The position numbers and the translations under genes were made by a program. Positions 1 through 8,440 of a stretch of DNA of 64,000 nt are shown here, piece by piece. The notes under the pieces were generated by a model. It was not told the DNA's origin. It saw only the letters and a list, made by a program, of their open reading frames with translations, and made no database searches. Source of the DNA: Planctomycetaceae bacterium (GTDB taxonomy: Bacteria > Planctomycetota > Planctomycetia > Pirellulales > Thermoguttaceae). Numbering within the stretch: position 1 is the first letter of the stretch; every line of letters begins with the position of its first letter. The stretch spans positions 146,356 to 210,355 of the forward strand of contig JAAYAY010000328.1 of assembly GCA_012719125.1 (NCBI GenBank), written 5' to 3'.

Positions 1-627
1 CACGATGGTCTGACTTGGTTGCATCGCCTGTTGTTGGAAGGAAGGAACCGGCGGACTGCCATTTCCATAGCCGCCCATGGGGTAACCGGGATTTGATTGA
101 GGCACCTGCGATTGCGCCACGGGATTCTGATAGCCGTAGCCGGGGATTTGCGCCGGTTGTTGGGCGGGTTGGCCAATCGTCTGGTTTGCGTATCCGTTTG
201 CGATGGGCGGGGCTGCGCGTTGGGCAACTTGGGCAAGCCGATTAAGATACTCGGGAACCGAGGCTTTGCCCACGTAGGATCCGAGGATCTGGCCCTGTGA
301 GGTGATAATCACGTCGGCAGGTACGGCGGCAACGCCGAACCGGCTGGCAATGTTGGGGAACTGGTCTTTGTTGATTCTCACCGCTACGAAGCTGCGATCG
401 ATCGCATCGGCAACATCCGGTCTGGTGAAGACTTCGCGATCCATCCAAGCGCACGGAGGACAGCCGTTTCCCCAGAAGTGGACGAGAACGAGGCGATTCG
501 AATGAGCGGCTACGACCTGGGCTCGCTCGAGGGTCGGCTGCCACTGCATGGTTGAGGCGCCGAAGCTCACCCCTGCCGCCAAGCACATTGCCACACCGAT
601 GCTCAATGCCCCAAACTTGACGTGCAT
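1..627 (-). CDS. Secreted thioredoxin-like protein (3' end outside window)
   Basis: Read on the minus strand from the ATG at 627, this frame stays open to the window edge, giving 209 codons with no stop. Residues 1-25 look like a signal peptide (hydrophobic run from GALSIG to FGAS). A thioredoxin-fold region follows with the redox motif FWGNGCPPCAWMDREVF near residues 48-64 and the cis-Pro-like AAVPADVIIT segment near residue 100. The C-terminal half visible here is low-complexity, rich in Q, P, G and N. A CPPC motif on an exported protein suggests a periplasmic thiol-disulfide role of the DUF255/thioredoxin_7 sort, but the substrate is unknown. A GAGG lies about 10 nt before the ATG. The missing end prevents judging full length. 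Confidence 0.8.
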   Translation of the reverse strand, partial: MHVKFGALSIGVAMCLAAGVSFGASTMQWQPTLERAQVVAAHSNRLVLVHFWGNGCPPCAWMDREVFTRPDVADAIDRSFVAVRINKDQFPNIASRFGVAAVPADVIITSQGQILGSYVGKASVPEYLNRLAQVAQRAAPPIANGYANQTIGQPAQQPAQIPGYGYQNPVAQSQVPQSNPGYPMGGYGNGSPPVPSFQQQAMQPSQTIV

Positions 628-1557
628 ATTCGCGAATCCTCATTCTTGCGAGCAACAGATTGAGCTCTGCCGATGCGTCGAACTCCAGGGATGAGCATCC
701 ACGCCCCGGGTCGAGCCCCGAGGGTCGCATCAGCGCAACCCGCTCGGTGCGGGCTGAACGAACAAGCCGTTGGTTTGTTATCGGAAGCGTGGGGCGGGAG
801 AAACCAGGCAAACTTTGCGGGGAATCCCGATTTTGCGGATTTTGTGGGTCCAAACTCAAAGAATCGGTTGATCCTTCGGTTGATAAGACGGGGGAAATAG
901 TGTATATGAAAGAGTGCGGCTTGGCTCCTAACGAGGCCGTATCCGGGCTGGAACGATCACGGCGGGGTCGCTGAGCGCCTGGTTGGCCTGATCTGGGCAG
1001 ATTCCTGCGGGACCGTGAGGGAATCGGGCTGCCTGGTGTGAGGGTGTGGTGATCGCAGGGGAAAAATCAGGAAAAAGTTCCTGCGTTTGCTGCGAATTGG
1101 CCGAGTCAAAGGTTGACATAGACTCTGATGTCGATATGATGGCCATAGTTAGAGTTCTACCAATCGGGTAGCTGCTATTGGCCCTAAGTCTATTTGAGCA
1201 TCTCGGGGCCGTCCCCCCAGAGGAATTGGATTTGGGCGGGGGACCAGAGCCGTTGTTTTCCGGTTCGTTCCTTGCTTATACCCCTCGTTCTGCGTGCGAC
1301 CTTTGGGTGGACCACCGTAGGTCATTAGAGATCCAAGGAGTGAGTAGGCCCCGGTGTCGTGGCTGTCGGCCGACGCGAGGGAATGTGGTCGGTCGGTCGT
1401 GTGGGAATACGATTTTCGTCCCACGACGAGAATTGATCTCTTGGTGAGGGATTTCGGCGGTTATCGCCGAAGGCCTGTTCTGTGATCTTGGGAGCCATCC
1501 CGAGCATGCGATTGAAGTATGCGCAGAGCAGGTTGTTGTTTGCGTTCAGGTGGCAAT
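628..1557. other. Intergenic region holding the rho promoter and long leader
   Basis: No convincing gene is seen between the divergent thioredoxin-like gene and rho. Bases 628-1112 show nothing recognisable. A strong sigma70-type promoter sits at 1113-1140, so a transcript starting near 1147 would carry about 410 nt before the rho ATG. The leader contains hairpins, including TTCGGCG/CGCCGAA at 1453-1471 and a GACCT/AGGTC-closed stem around 1298-1323. It could be a rho control leader or hide a small RNA. I could not assign any known RNA family to it. Confidence 0.5.
1113..1140 (+). promoter_or_regulatory. Near-consensus sigma70-type promoter upstream of rho
   Basis: TTGACA at 1113-1118 and TATGAT at 1135-1140 are separated by 16 bp. 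The -35 is a perfect match to the consensus and the -10 a 5/6 match. It points toward rho with a predicted start near 1147. The usual optimum spacing is 17 bp, so 16 bp is acceptable. It was assigned by eye only. Confidence 0.6.
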
Positions 1558-2817
1558 ATGGCAAAAAAGAAGAAAAGCCGTCCTCACGGCAAAGGCGGCG
1601 GACACAACAACAATCAGCGGCACCGATCTCGTCCGGCCAATCGGGAGCAGCCCATTGGCCAACGAGAAACGGCTGGCGACGGCGGAGGCGGCGGTGAGGC
1701 GAAGCCGGGCGGCGGCGTGCTCGAGATGCACCCCAACGGCTACGGTTTTCTCCGCGACCCCGAAGCCAACTACATCCGGCAGCTCTCCGATCCCTTCGTG
1801 CCGGGAAGCATGATCGACAAGTTCGGTCTCCGCGAAGGAGTGGCGCTGACCGGGATGGTTCAACCGGGACGAAAACAGCAAGGACCGCGTCTAAGAGAGA
1901 TCTCCGACGTCGACGGGATCAATCCCGACGACTATCGGGATATCAAAACCTTCGATCAGTTGACGCCGATCACGCCCGAGCATTGGCTGCGTCTCGAAAC
2001 GGGCCCCATGCCCATGACGACCCGGGTTATGGATCTATTGACGCCCCTCGGCAAAGGGCAGCGAGCTCTGATCGTGGCCCCGCCGCGAACGGGCAAAACC
2101 GTTCTCCTCCAGCACATCAGCCAGGCGATTTCACAGAACTATCCCGACATCAAACTAGTCGTGCTTCTGATCGACGAGCGCCCGGAAGAAGTAACCGACT
2201 TCCGCCGGGCCGTCAACGGCGAGGTCGTGGCGAGCAGTCTCGACCGAGATATCGAAAGCCACGTGCGGTTGGCCCAGTTGATCGTGAGACGCTGCGAGCG
2301 GCTGGCGGAAATGGGCAAGGACGTGTTCTTGCTCATGGATTCGATCACTCGCTTGGCACGCGCATTCAACAAGTGGGTCGGCAATACCGGCCGGACCATG
2401 AGCGGCGGCATCGACATCAAGGCGATGGATATCCCCAAGAAGCTGTTTGCCACCGCACGGTTGTTTGAAGAAGGCGGCTCGCTGACGATCGTCGGAACCG
2501 CCTTGGTGGATACCGGAAGCCGGATGGACGAGTTGATCTTCCAGGAGTTCAAGGGGACGGGCAATATGGAGTTGGTTCTCGACCGCAAGCTCGCCGATCG
2601 CCGCGTCTGGCCGTCGATCGACATCAGCCAGTCGGGAACGCGGCGTGAAGAGAAGCTTCTCCCGCCGGAGATTCTGCGTGCCGTCACCATGCTCCGCCGG
2701 ACCCTGTCGTCCATGCACCCGGTGGACGCCATGGAGCAATTGACGGCAAAACTGGCGAAATTCAAATCGAATCAGGATTTCATCGAACTGATCAGCGGTG
2801 CGCAACTGGTCGATTGA
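1558..2817 (+). CDS. rho: Transcription termination factor Rho
   Basis: This 419-aa protein is the hexameric RNA-dependent ATPase that ends transcription at Rho-dependent sites. The RNA-binding cold-shock-like domain spans about residues 55-120 (GVLEMHPNGYGFLRD, where the family binds RNA). The ATPase core has Walker A APPRTGKT at about 174-181 (K180), Walker B DVFLLMDS at about 255-262, and the R-loop region NKWVGNTGRTMSGGIDI. The N-terminus adds about 45 residues of basic, Gly/His/Asn-rich, probably disordered sequence before the RNA-binding domain. I chose the ATG at 1558 (AGGTGG upstream, MAKKKKSRP start) over an in-frame ATG at 1519. A tRNA gene begins 3 nt after the stop. Confidence 0.97.
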   Translation: MAKKKKSRPHGKGGGHNNNQRHRSRPANREQPIGQRETAGDGGGGGEAKPGGGVLEMHPNGYGFLRDPEANYIRQLSDPFVPGSMIDKFGLREGVALTGMVQPGRKQQGPRLREISDVDGINPDDYRDIKTFDQLTPITPEHWLRLETGPMPMTTRVMDLLTPLGKGQRALIVAPPRTGKTVLLQHISQAISQNYPDIKLVVLLIDERPEEVTDFRRAVNGEVVASSLDRDIESHVRLAQLIVRRCERLAEMGKDVFLLMDSITRLARAFNKWVGNTGRTMSGGIDIKAMDIPKKLFATARLFEEGGSLTIVGTALVDTGSRMDELIFQEFKGTGNMELVLDRKLADRRVWPSIDISQSGTRREEKLLPPEILRAVTMLRRTLSSMHPVDAMEQLTAKLAKFKSNQDFIELISGAQLVD

Positions 2818-4177
2818 GACGGAGGGTAAGCGAATGGCTAGCGGCCACACTGGAAATGTGGTGCCCCTTTCCTGGGGTTGCGGGTTCGAGTCCCGTGCCC
2901 TCCGCTAGAGTGAATTGCCTATAGTCGCCGCAATTCGCCAAAGTAAGCCGAACCCCAAGTGACCCTTGGGGTTTTGTCGTTTCTTGGCAGACATCGGCGG
3001 ACATCGGCTGCACCGGATTCTGCACCACTTCAGACGTCACGTGCACCGGATATTGCACCGCCTTGTGGAAGTCGGCTTCGGTCACTTGCAGGTAGTGCTT
3101 GGCCGCAATCTTCGGCGTGTTGCCCAGCCACTCGGCAACCACGTGCACCGGATGAACCGCCGCAAGCTCCGTTTCCCTGGAAGCTCTCAGGTTGTGGAAG
3201 AGGCGGGGCCACGGCTCCAAGCCGGCGCGTTTGACGATCCGCTCAAACTGCGTTCTCAAGTTGCAGTTCACCCAGCCGTCAGGGCCTCGGCTCGCTTCCT
3301 GGTACTTGGGCACCACGTAGACTTGGCCCTTCTCGGCCATCTCCCAGGCTTCGTCCAGCCAGGGCCGAAGCTCGGGGAATATCGGAATCACGCGGGAAGC
3401 CCCGCCCGGGTTGTGCTCGGTTTTCGGGGATTGCACCGTCATGCGGGCCCGCTCCCAGTCCACGTCCACCCACCGCAGGGAAAGCACCTCGGACGGACAC
3501 CGCAGCCCACCGTACCGGGCAAGGGCGATAATCGTTCGCCAAACCCAGTCAGGGGCCGCTTCAATCAGCTTCTCGGTGTGCTCCCCGGGGATGAACCGTT
3601 GCCGCTCCGCGGGGTCGCCCGCCTTATGCTTCACGTGGGCGAAGGGGTTTTCGGGAATCAGCTTTCGCCGTTGCATCGTCGCGAAGAATTGCCGGGTGAA
3701 TTGCAGCCGCTTCGCTACCGTCGTATCGGCCAACTTCTGGTCGGTAATCAGGTAGAGGCGGAAGGCTTCGGCGTCGGCCACCGTGACTTTTCGCACATTC
3801 CGATCGGCCCCCAGGAAGTCGGCAAGGTTTCGCTTCACGTGTCGCCAGACCACCTTGGAAGCCGGCTTCGCGTCGACCCGGCTTTCGATGTACTCTTGCA
3901 GGAAGCCGGCAAGCGTTGCGCGTTCCCGCTCGGGAATCAGCCCCGCCTTACTCAGCTTGTCGGCCAAGTCGTCCCCAACTTCGGCAGTCCACCGGGCCGT
4001 TTCGGAATCGAGGGGCCCGCCGCTTGCAGCCGCCGCTGCCAGGTGTTCCACCTTCGTCTTGATTGCTTCGGCCATCCGCTGGGAGATTTTCCCAAGCCGG
4101 ATGCTTCGCCGCTTGCTGTCCGCCCCGACAAACTGGATTGTCCGCCGGCCGTTCGCTTCCCGTGATATGCTCGCCAT
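2792..4177 (-). CDS. int: Tyrosine recombinase integrase with host-swapped C-terminus
   Basis: This 461-aa protein is the element's integrase. The catalytic residues are visible: first Arg in RYGGLRCPSEVLSLRW, Lys in SPKTEH, H-x-x-R in LFHNLRASRETEL, the His/Trp box in HVVAEWLG, and Tyr in AAKHYLQV. The N-terminal half holds the SAM-like core-binding domain (about residues 90-190). The start at 4177 follows AGGTGACACA, 4 nt after the HTH gene stop. Residues up to GTGLE (431) are element-encoded. The last 30 residues, from PATPGKG on, are antisense to the host tRNA-Ser and to sequence near the rho 3' end. In the circular form the frame would instead run through attP into the 61 codons at 8441-8626, giving a 492-aa protein. 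Confidence 0.95.
   Translation of the reverse strand: MASISREANGRRTIQFVGADSKRRSIRLGKISQRMAEAIKTKVEHLAAAAASGGPLDSETARWTAEVGDDLADKLSKAGLIPERERATLAGFLQEYIESRVDAKPASKVVWRHVKRNLADFLGADRNVRKVTVADAEAFRLYLITDQKLADTTVAKRLQFTRQFFATMQRRKLIPENPFAHVKHKAGDPAERQRFIPGEHTEKLIEAAPDWVWRTIIALARYGGLRCPSEVLSLRWVDVDWERARMTVQSPKTEHNPGGASRVIPIFPELRPWLDEAWEMAEKGQVYVVPKYQEASRGPDGWVNCNLRTQFERIVKRAGLEPWPRLFHNLRASRETELAAVHPVHVVAEWLGNTPKIAAKHYLQVTEADFHKAVQYPVHVTSEVVQNPVQPMSADVCQETTKPQGSLGVRLTLANCGDYRQFTLAEGTGLEPATPGKGHHISSVAASHSLTLRLNRPVAHR
2821..2904 (+). tRNA. tRNA-Ser (GGA anticodon)
   Basis: The acceptor stem GGAGGGT pairs with GCCCTCC, followed by discriminator G73 (typical of serine tRNAs). The anticodon stem CCACA/TGTGG encloses loop CTGGAAA, giving anticodon GGA. 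A long class II variable arm (CCCC/GGGG stem) and a T arm with loop TTCGAGT follow. The CCA is not encoded. The 3' half (from 2884) is duplicated at 8626-8648 and is the attachment site of the integrated element. Because the core includes the tRNA 3' end, integration leaves the tRNA intact. Confidence 0.96.
2884..2906 (+). repeat. attL: 23-bp attachment core in tRNA-Ser 3' end
   Basis: These 23 bases, from GTTCGAGTCCCG to CCTCCGCT, are repeated exactly at 8626-8648. The flanking bases differ (G2883 against C8625; A2907 against C8649), so the repeat is exactly 23 bp. It covers the T loop and 3' acceptor strand of tRNA-Ser, a usual target for tyrosine recombinases. The core also lies inside the integrase reading frame on the minus strand. 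Confidence 0.93.
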
Positions 4178-4181
4178 TGTG

Positions 4182-4397
4182 TCACCTGCCTTTCTGCTTC
4201 GGTGTCAATTCCAGCCGGAGAATCTGCCCGATCCGGTCAAGTGCGTCAATCGAGAGCCCGCCCTTGCCGTTCATAAAGCGGGAAAGGGTACCGTGGTCGA
4301 GTCCCGCCTCAATGGCGATCCGATACCGGGATAGTTCGGATGCGTCGATTGTCGCCCGTAATTGGTCGCTCAGCTTCTTGATTTGCTTCTTTGCCAT
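4182..4397 (-). CDS. Small Cro/CI-type HTH regulator
   Basis: This 71-aa protein is nearly all one helix-turn-helix domain of the XRE/Cro type (LSDQLRATIDASELSRYRIAIEAGL, then DHGTLSRFMNGKGGLSIDALDRIGQ). The turn lies around residues 28-45. It ends 4 nt before the integrase start, so the two are probably co-transcribed. This suggests it controls integrase expression or lysogeny-like maintenance. A near-palindrome upstream (4415-4435) could be its operator. The Shine-Dalgarno sequence is weak. Confidence 0.88.
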   Translation of the reverse strand: MAKKQIKKLSDQLRATIDASELSRYRIAIEAGLDHGTLSRFMNGKGGLSIDALDRIGQILRLELTPKQKGR

Positions 4398-4414
4398 GCC
4401 TGCAATCTACCAGT

Positions 4415-4435
4415 TATTTGGTCATTCGTCAAATA
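4415..4435. promoter_or_regulatory. Candidate operator of the HTH regulator
   Basis: TATTTG and CAAATA arms are separated by 9 bp and start 17 bp upstream of the HTH gene's ATG. The size and position suit a Cro/CI-type dimer acting on its own promoter. The arms are AT-rich in a GC-rich neighbourhood. Binding is inferred. Confidence 0.4.
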
Positions 4436-4488
4436 GTATCTTCCAGCTTGCCACAATTTGCCGGAGTCCGCCGCTTGCACCATAGCCT

Positions 4489-4707
4489 CTAACATGGCCT
4501 AGAGTCCCTCCTGTTGCGATTCTTTGTCTGGACGGCTTCCGGGTCGTCGTGGGTGACGATCTCGCAACATAGGGCACGTGGGGAGACGCCTTCTTCGCAA
4601 AGGCTGTCCTTTTCCAGCAGATCAGCCGGCATGACGCCGCAGTCCGGCGGCAAGGATGCCAGTAACTCGCGCACGCGCTGACGCCGCGTCTTCGTTCGCT
4701 CGATCAT
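4489..4707 (-). CDS. 72-aa hypothetical protein of the element
   Basis: This small basic protein starts at 4707, overlapping the end of the DUF3987 gene, with GAGGAGGG placed well before its ATG. The overlap suggests translational coupling. Its N-terminus is arginine-rich (MIERTKTRRQRVRELL), and it contains the segment LPPDCGVMPADLLEKDSLC. I recognise no family. It may be a small accessory subunit for the NTPase, but that rests only on position. Confidence 0.6.
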   Translation of the reverse strand: MIERTKTRRQRVRELLASLPPDCGVMPADLLEKDSLCEEGVSPRALCCEIVTHDDPEAVQTKNRNRRDSRPC

Positions 4708-6266
4708 GCTACGCCCTCCTCAGCCGCTTCCATCAGCAGGATATTGGGGTCAATCCCGGCCGCGTTATCGTTGTCAGCGTCTGCACAAATGCGGTTTTCT
4801 TCTTGGTTCTCGCGATTTCTGCTGACGCTGACAGTGCTGACAAGTCGAAATCGACGCACCGGCCGCCCCCTCCCACCGCCGTGGTCGTCCGTGACCCACC
4901 TACCCACACCGGCCCGAACAAGATCAGTCAGCGCTGCATCCGCAGCCGTGGCAGACCGCAGCCATCGGCAGCCCGTCAGGGCCTCCCTCGTCGTGGTCTC
5001 CCCACCCCGCCGTTTGATCCAGTCGACCAGCCGGCGGCGCTCCCGATCCTCCTCAGTCTCGGCCAGTGTATCGTACACTCGCTCCGCCTCGCGGCAGAAC
5101 CACCGGCCCAAGGCCACGGCCGCCGTCATGCTCTGATCGTCTACCACGTCATGGTCGACCAGTTCGCCGGCCGCCCATCGCACGAGATGGAGGATCAGGG
5201 CCAGCCGGGCGGGCACCTCCTCCAGTTTGCTCCAAGCCGCCGCCAGGTCGCCCTCCCGATCCGCTGTCTGCAGCGCGTGCGCGTTGTAGTGACCGATCCA
5301 CACCACCTTGGCCGCCGGGGCCATGTTGATAACCGCCGGCGCGGGATTACCCTCAGCGTCAACATCGAACAACAACATCTCAAAGAGTCGACCGAATACC
5401 GCAGCCACGTCATCCTCCAGCCGGGAATCAACGCTGGCCTCCGTCCAGTGCTTCGCGCGGCGAGGTGGGTACGCCAACAGCATCCGCGCAGCCAGGCCGC
5501 TTTCCCGATGCTCGGCACTCAGGGCACGCGCCAGTATCGCCGGCTGAATTCCGCCGGTAACGCAAACGGCAGCACGGGGCACATAGATCGTCCGTACCGG
5601 GCCGGTTTTGCGATCAACCACGATTGCCTCCCCGCCGTGCATGGAGAGCCAGTGTGGGGAATCCCCACCACGTCCATTGGCTACGTACCGATCGAATGAA
5701 CCGATCCAGCCGGCCAGTTCGTCGCGGGCCAGCAAGACTCCACGAGGGTTGCCCTGGAGGATTGGGGCCAGGGCTTCAACTGTCGTATCACTGACCACGT
5801 ATCGCTCCGGGCAGGGCTCTACTGGTTTCTCTGGAGGTGGGGCGGTCGTCCTTTTGTCCCTCCTCCAAGCTGCCATCGCCTTTTCCCAATGCGCCATGTC
5901 TTCGACGTGGGCAGCCATCGCCGCTGAATGGTCTGCCATGACTCGGGTCTGTCGATCTCGGATCGCACGGAGGGCCAGGCGAAACGCTGGAGTCTTGCTC
6001 GTGCCGCTCTCGCCGACAATCGCCGTCCATAGGATCGGAGGGACCAACCAGCCGGCCTTGACCCGCAGCCGCCGGGTGTTGCCGACTGCTGCCCCAAGGG
6101 CTGTCAGCAACGGCAGTGCGATATAGGATGGATCGCACCCTATCGCATTTTTACCAGCCTCAACGAATCCGCGTAGCGGCTTGGGAAGGACATCCACAGG
6201 AAAGGGCTGATACGGCTCCGTCGGCGGGGCAATCGGCTCGGGTGTGTGTGTCGATCGACTCATCAT
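4704..6266 (-). CDS. DUF3987-type replication NTPase
   Basis: This 520-aa protein resembles DUF3987 proteins, the helicase-like NTPases found next to primases in phage and plasmid-like elements. The Walker A motif GESGTSKT is at residues 85-92. A family-like segment follows (ARDELAGWIGSFDRY, then VCVTGGIQP). A long charged helix with many Ala, Trp and Arg residues sits between them (about 115-150). The C-terminal 150 residues look like a winged-helix region (RRRLVDWIKRRGGETTTREAL). The ATG at 6266 is preceded by GGAGG at 6 nt and overlaps the HTH gene stop. A likely role is loading or unwinding DNA for replication of the excised element. No primase catalytic domain was recognised in it. Confidence 0.85.
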   Translation of the reverse strand: MMSRSTHTPEPIAPPTEPYQPFPVDVLPKPLRGFVEAGKNAIGCDPSYIALPLLTALGAAVGNTRRLRVKAGWLVPPILWTAIVGESGTSKTPAFRLALRAIRDRQTRVMADHSAAMAAHVEDMAHWEKAMAAWRRDKRTTAPPPEKPVEPCPERYVVSDTTVEALAPILQGNPRGVLLARDELAGWIGSFDRYVANGRGGDSPHWLSMHGGEAIVVDRKTGPVRTIYVPRAAVCVTGGIQPAILARALSAEHRESGLAARMLLAYPPRRAKHWTEASVDSRLEDDVAAVFGRLFEMLLFDVDAEGNPAPAVINMAPAAKVVWIGHYNAHALQTADREGDLAAAWSKLEEVPARLALILHLVRWAAGELVDHDVVDDQSMTAAVALGRWFCREAERVYDTLAETEEDRERRRLVDWIKRRGGETTTREALTGCRWLRSATAADAALTDLVRAGVGRWVTDDHGGGRGRPVRRFRLVSTVSVSRNRENQEENRICADADNDNAAGIDPNILLMEAAEEGVA

Positions 6267-6499
6267 GACGTACCTCCATCGACTCGGGGGCATCCGTCGA
6301 GAATCCACTGTAAGATTTCATCCCGTCGGTATCGCACCGCCGACTTGGGGCCGTCGCCGATTTTCACCGGGCCGGGGGCCAGCCCGTCATGTGACCACCG
6401 CCACCAAGTTCGTTCACCGCAGCCGGCCAGCTTGCAGGCTTGCTTGCCGTTCAGAAGGGCCGGCAGGGCGTCTTCCAGGGCTCGGGCGTCATTCCGCAT
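6263..6499 (-). CDS. AlpA/excisionase-like HTH protein
   Basis: This 78-aa protein has a MerR/AlpA-type winged HTH: LLNGKQACKLAGCGERTWWRWSHDGLAPGPVKIG, then RYRRDEILQWILDG. Proteins of this shape act as excisionases or activators of integrase genes in small integrative elements. The ATG at 6499 overlaps the end of the upstream 57-aa gene, and its stop overlaps the start of the DUF3987 gene. The three genes therefore form a tightly coupled unit. An upstream in-frame ATG at 6553 is less likely. Confidence 0.85.
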   Translation of the reverse strand: MRNDARALEDALPALLNGKQACKLAGCGERTWWRWSHDGLAPGPVKIGDGPKSAVRYRRDEILQWILDGCPRVDGGTS

Positions 6500-6662
6500 C
6501 GGCCACCCCCTGCCGAGAATCGGCGTCATCTGCCTTTTCGATTTTCTCCGCAACCTGAAGCAGAATCCGCAGTTTGCGGGCTTCCTCCCGTGCTGCCTTC
6601 AGGCGCTTGCGCACCGCTTCGGCACTCGGAAGGCAGGTCAGAGGGTTGTAATCTTTCGCCAT
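6489..6662 (-). CDS. 57-aa coiled-coil accessory protein
   Basis: The protein starts MAKDYNPLTCLPSAEAVRKRLKA and continues as one highly charged amphipathic helix (REEARKLRILLQVAEKIEKAD), so a short coiled coil is likely. I chose the ATG at 6662 over one at 6740 because the recognisable helix begins here. It overlaps the next HTH gene by 11 nt. I recognise no family. Position in the replication and excision cluster is the only hint at function. Confidence 0.65.
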   Translation of the reverse strand: MAKDYNPLTCLPSAEAVRKRLKAAREEARKLRILLQVAEKIEKADDADSRQGVADAE

Positions 6663-6758
6663 TTGAAGAATCCTCCAAAACAGAAGGTAATTGTTCTGTC
6701 TTGAAGGATAGGCGAAACCGAGAGGGCAATTCTCGGGCAATTCCAGGGCATTTTTACC

Positions 6759-7550
6759 CTACTTCTGCCCTGCTCTTGCCAGTCGCGCTCTGTTGTTGTT
6801 CCGTTCCAGCTTCCAGCCGATTTTTTTCAACTTGGAATTCACAGCTTTGCGAATGCTGTTGAACGGTTCGTCGCAAGGCGTGTCCCATTCAATGGCCGGG
6901 TCGATTGCCAAGTCAGATATGGCACACTCCCCGCCGGATTCGATTGTCAACTCCAAAACGCGACGTTGCTTGCCTTTCAATTGCCTCTGTGCCCAGTTTC
7001 TTAGCTCAACCAGGGCTTTCTCGCACGGCATCGATTGGTTTGCGTGGTTTCGTGCGTCATTCTCGCTGCCAGTGACCGCATTTCGCAGAGCGTTTGCGGC
7101 ACGAACCAGTTGTTGGAGAGTCTCCAAGGGCATCGGTTCATCAGCTCGAAACTCGCCCTTGAACGCCTTCACTTGGGCGACGGCGCAATGAACGCCGAAC
7201 GGCCATCCTCTGATTGGATTTCCTTCAATCCTCGGGAGGATGTCGGCTGGAAGCTTGGTTTCAACACCATCCAGGTAATCCGGGGCAAGGCCGGCAACCA
7301 GACCAGCAAGGCGATCCATGGGTACCAGGATTCGCGCCATTGCCCCCAGAAAGAACGCCTTAACATCCTCCGTGTCATTGCCGCTGGGGCACCAACGGCC
7401 TTGCGCGGGATTGAGTTCGGGGGTGGCACCGTCAATCAGCCAATACTGCGATAGAGCATACACAACGCTTTCGGCAGCCTCGGCAATTCCCAGAAGCTCA
7501 TCAGGAGGCGGAAATTGCTCGGCGGCAATTCCTTTTGGCAGAGGGCACAT
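6759..7550 (-). CDS. 263-aa unknown protein with C-terminal winged-helix-like region
   Basis: The ATG at 7550 is preceded by GGAG with 6-nt spacing, which makes it preferable to an in-frame ATG at 7562 with no Shine-Dalgarno sequence. The N-terminal 190 residues are helical and unassigned. The C-terminal third (QLKGKQRRVLELTIESGGECAISDLA, then FNSIRKAVNSKLKKIGWKLERN) looks like a winged helix that could bind DNA. It lies upstream of the replication and excision cluster inside the element. Control or replication-origin binding is possible, but no family was recognised. Confidence 0.7.
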   Translation of the reverse strand: MCPLPKGIAAEQFPPPDELLGIAEAAESVVYALSQYWLIDGATPELNPAQGRWCPSGNDTEDVKAFFLGAMARILVPMDRLAGLVAGLAPDYLDGVETKLPADILPRIEGNPIRGWPFGVHCAVAQVKAFKGEFRADEPMPLETLQQLVRAANALRNAVTGSENDARNHANQSMPCEKALVELRNWAQRQLKGKQRRVLELTIESGGECAISDLAIDPAIEWDTPCDEPFNSIRKAVNSKLKKIGWKLERNNNRARLARAGQK

Positions 7551-7679
7551 GAGAATCTCCATTCTAAATCGGGCCGGCCGACAAGTTCCGGCGAATGGAG
7601 AAGTCGAAAATCGTCGGCCGCGTTGAACCGCTGCGGAGCGACCGCCGCGGTAACCCGATAAGTGTATTCTACCAAAACC

Positions 7680-8162
7680 TCACTTCGGCGCGGAGTCAGA
7701 TAGGGGTCTTCCACATTGTGGACATGTCACGGCCAAACGCGACACTTGTCTGCCGCAATCGGGGCAAGGAACCAAGTTGTTGCTTCTGGCTTGCGACACG
7801 TCAGCACCGGGCGAGATGGCTTTCTGTTTGGAAGCAGTCACCGCCACGATAACCGCCACAATGACGCCAACGATTATCAGTCCCACAACAATAAGCGACA
7901 TGGACACGTCCTTTGTGGCAGCCAATTGCTTCTCCAGAGTCTGTTGTTGTTGCGTTGCCTGCCGCTCTTGCTGTTGGCGTTGACGCACTGAATCGTTACG
8001 GATTCGGACCGTGTCGTAGTCATCATCGGACGGGCTCACAAGTCGCGGACTATCAGAATCAAATATCGGTAACTCCAAAGGCTTTGGGTCCCTCGCAAAC
8101 GAGGAGCTACCAACCGTAGCGGCGGCAATCACCATTGCCAAGATAATCGTTGTTCTTGTCAT
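7680..8162 (-). CDS. Membrane-anchored protein with C-terminal zinc ribbon
   Basis: This 160-aa protein has, in order, an N-terminal signal-like segment (TIILAMVIAAATVGSSSFA), an acidic linker, a glutamine-rich coiled coil (about 55-80), a transmembrane helix (SLIVVGLIIVGVIVAVIVAV, about 90-110) and a C-terminal zinc ribbon CPDCGR...CPQCGRP. With a cleaved signal the zinc ribbon would lie in the cytoplasm. It is the first gene in the element. A similar design (membrane segment plus zinc ribbon) recurs at 10350-11018 in the neighbouring accessory DNA. No function is known; surface exclusion or a helper-interaction role would be speculation. Confidence 0.75.
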   Translation of the reverse strand: MTRTTIILAMVIAAATVGSSSFARDPKPLELPIFDSDSPRLVSPSDDDYDTVRIRNDSVRQRQQQERQATQQQQTLEKQLAATKDVSMSLIVVGLIIVGVIVAVIVAVTASKQKAISPGADVSQARSNNLVPCPDCGRQVSRLAVTCPQCGRPLSDSAPK

Positions 8163-8440
8163 GAGCAGTCACCCCCTCAACAGTGTTTTTGTCACAAGAA
8201 CAATAGACCCAGAACACGCAACGCAGTCAATCAGCGGGCAATAAGCGCGTTTGTTTCTGCAAGAAACCGGGAGGGCTCGCTATATGGGGCCCCGTCGACG
8301 ATCGAAAAGGGGGTTGGGCCGGAGGGGTAGGGCATGCCGCATACTGCTAGGCAGTGGTAGCTGGCCAGAACGACCTTTCGCCGTGGGCTCCGAGGGTATA
8401 GGGTATTACCGCACATTGCCCACAATCGCATTTCGGTTCT

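Noticed and set aside
1147..1450. 6S RNA, SRP RNA or RNase P RNA upstream of rho
   Set aside because: A promoter and hairpins are present, but none of the conserved sequences of these RNAs could be found by eye.
2966..4165. 399-codon plus-strand frame opposite the integrase
   Set aside because: The integrase on the minus strand has every catalytic box; this is its shadow.
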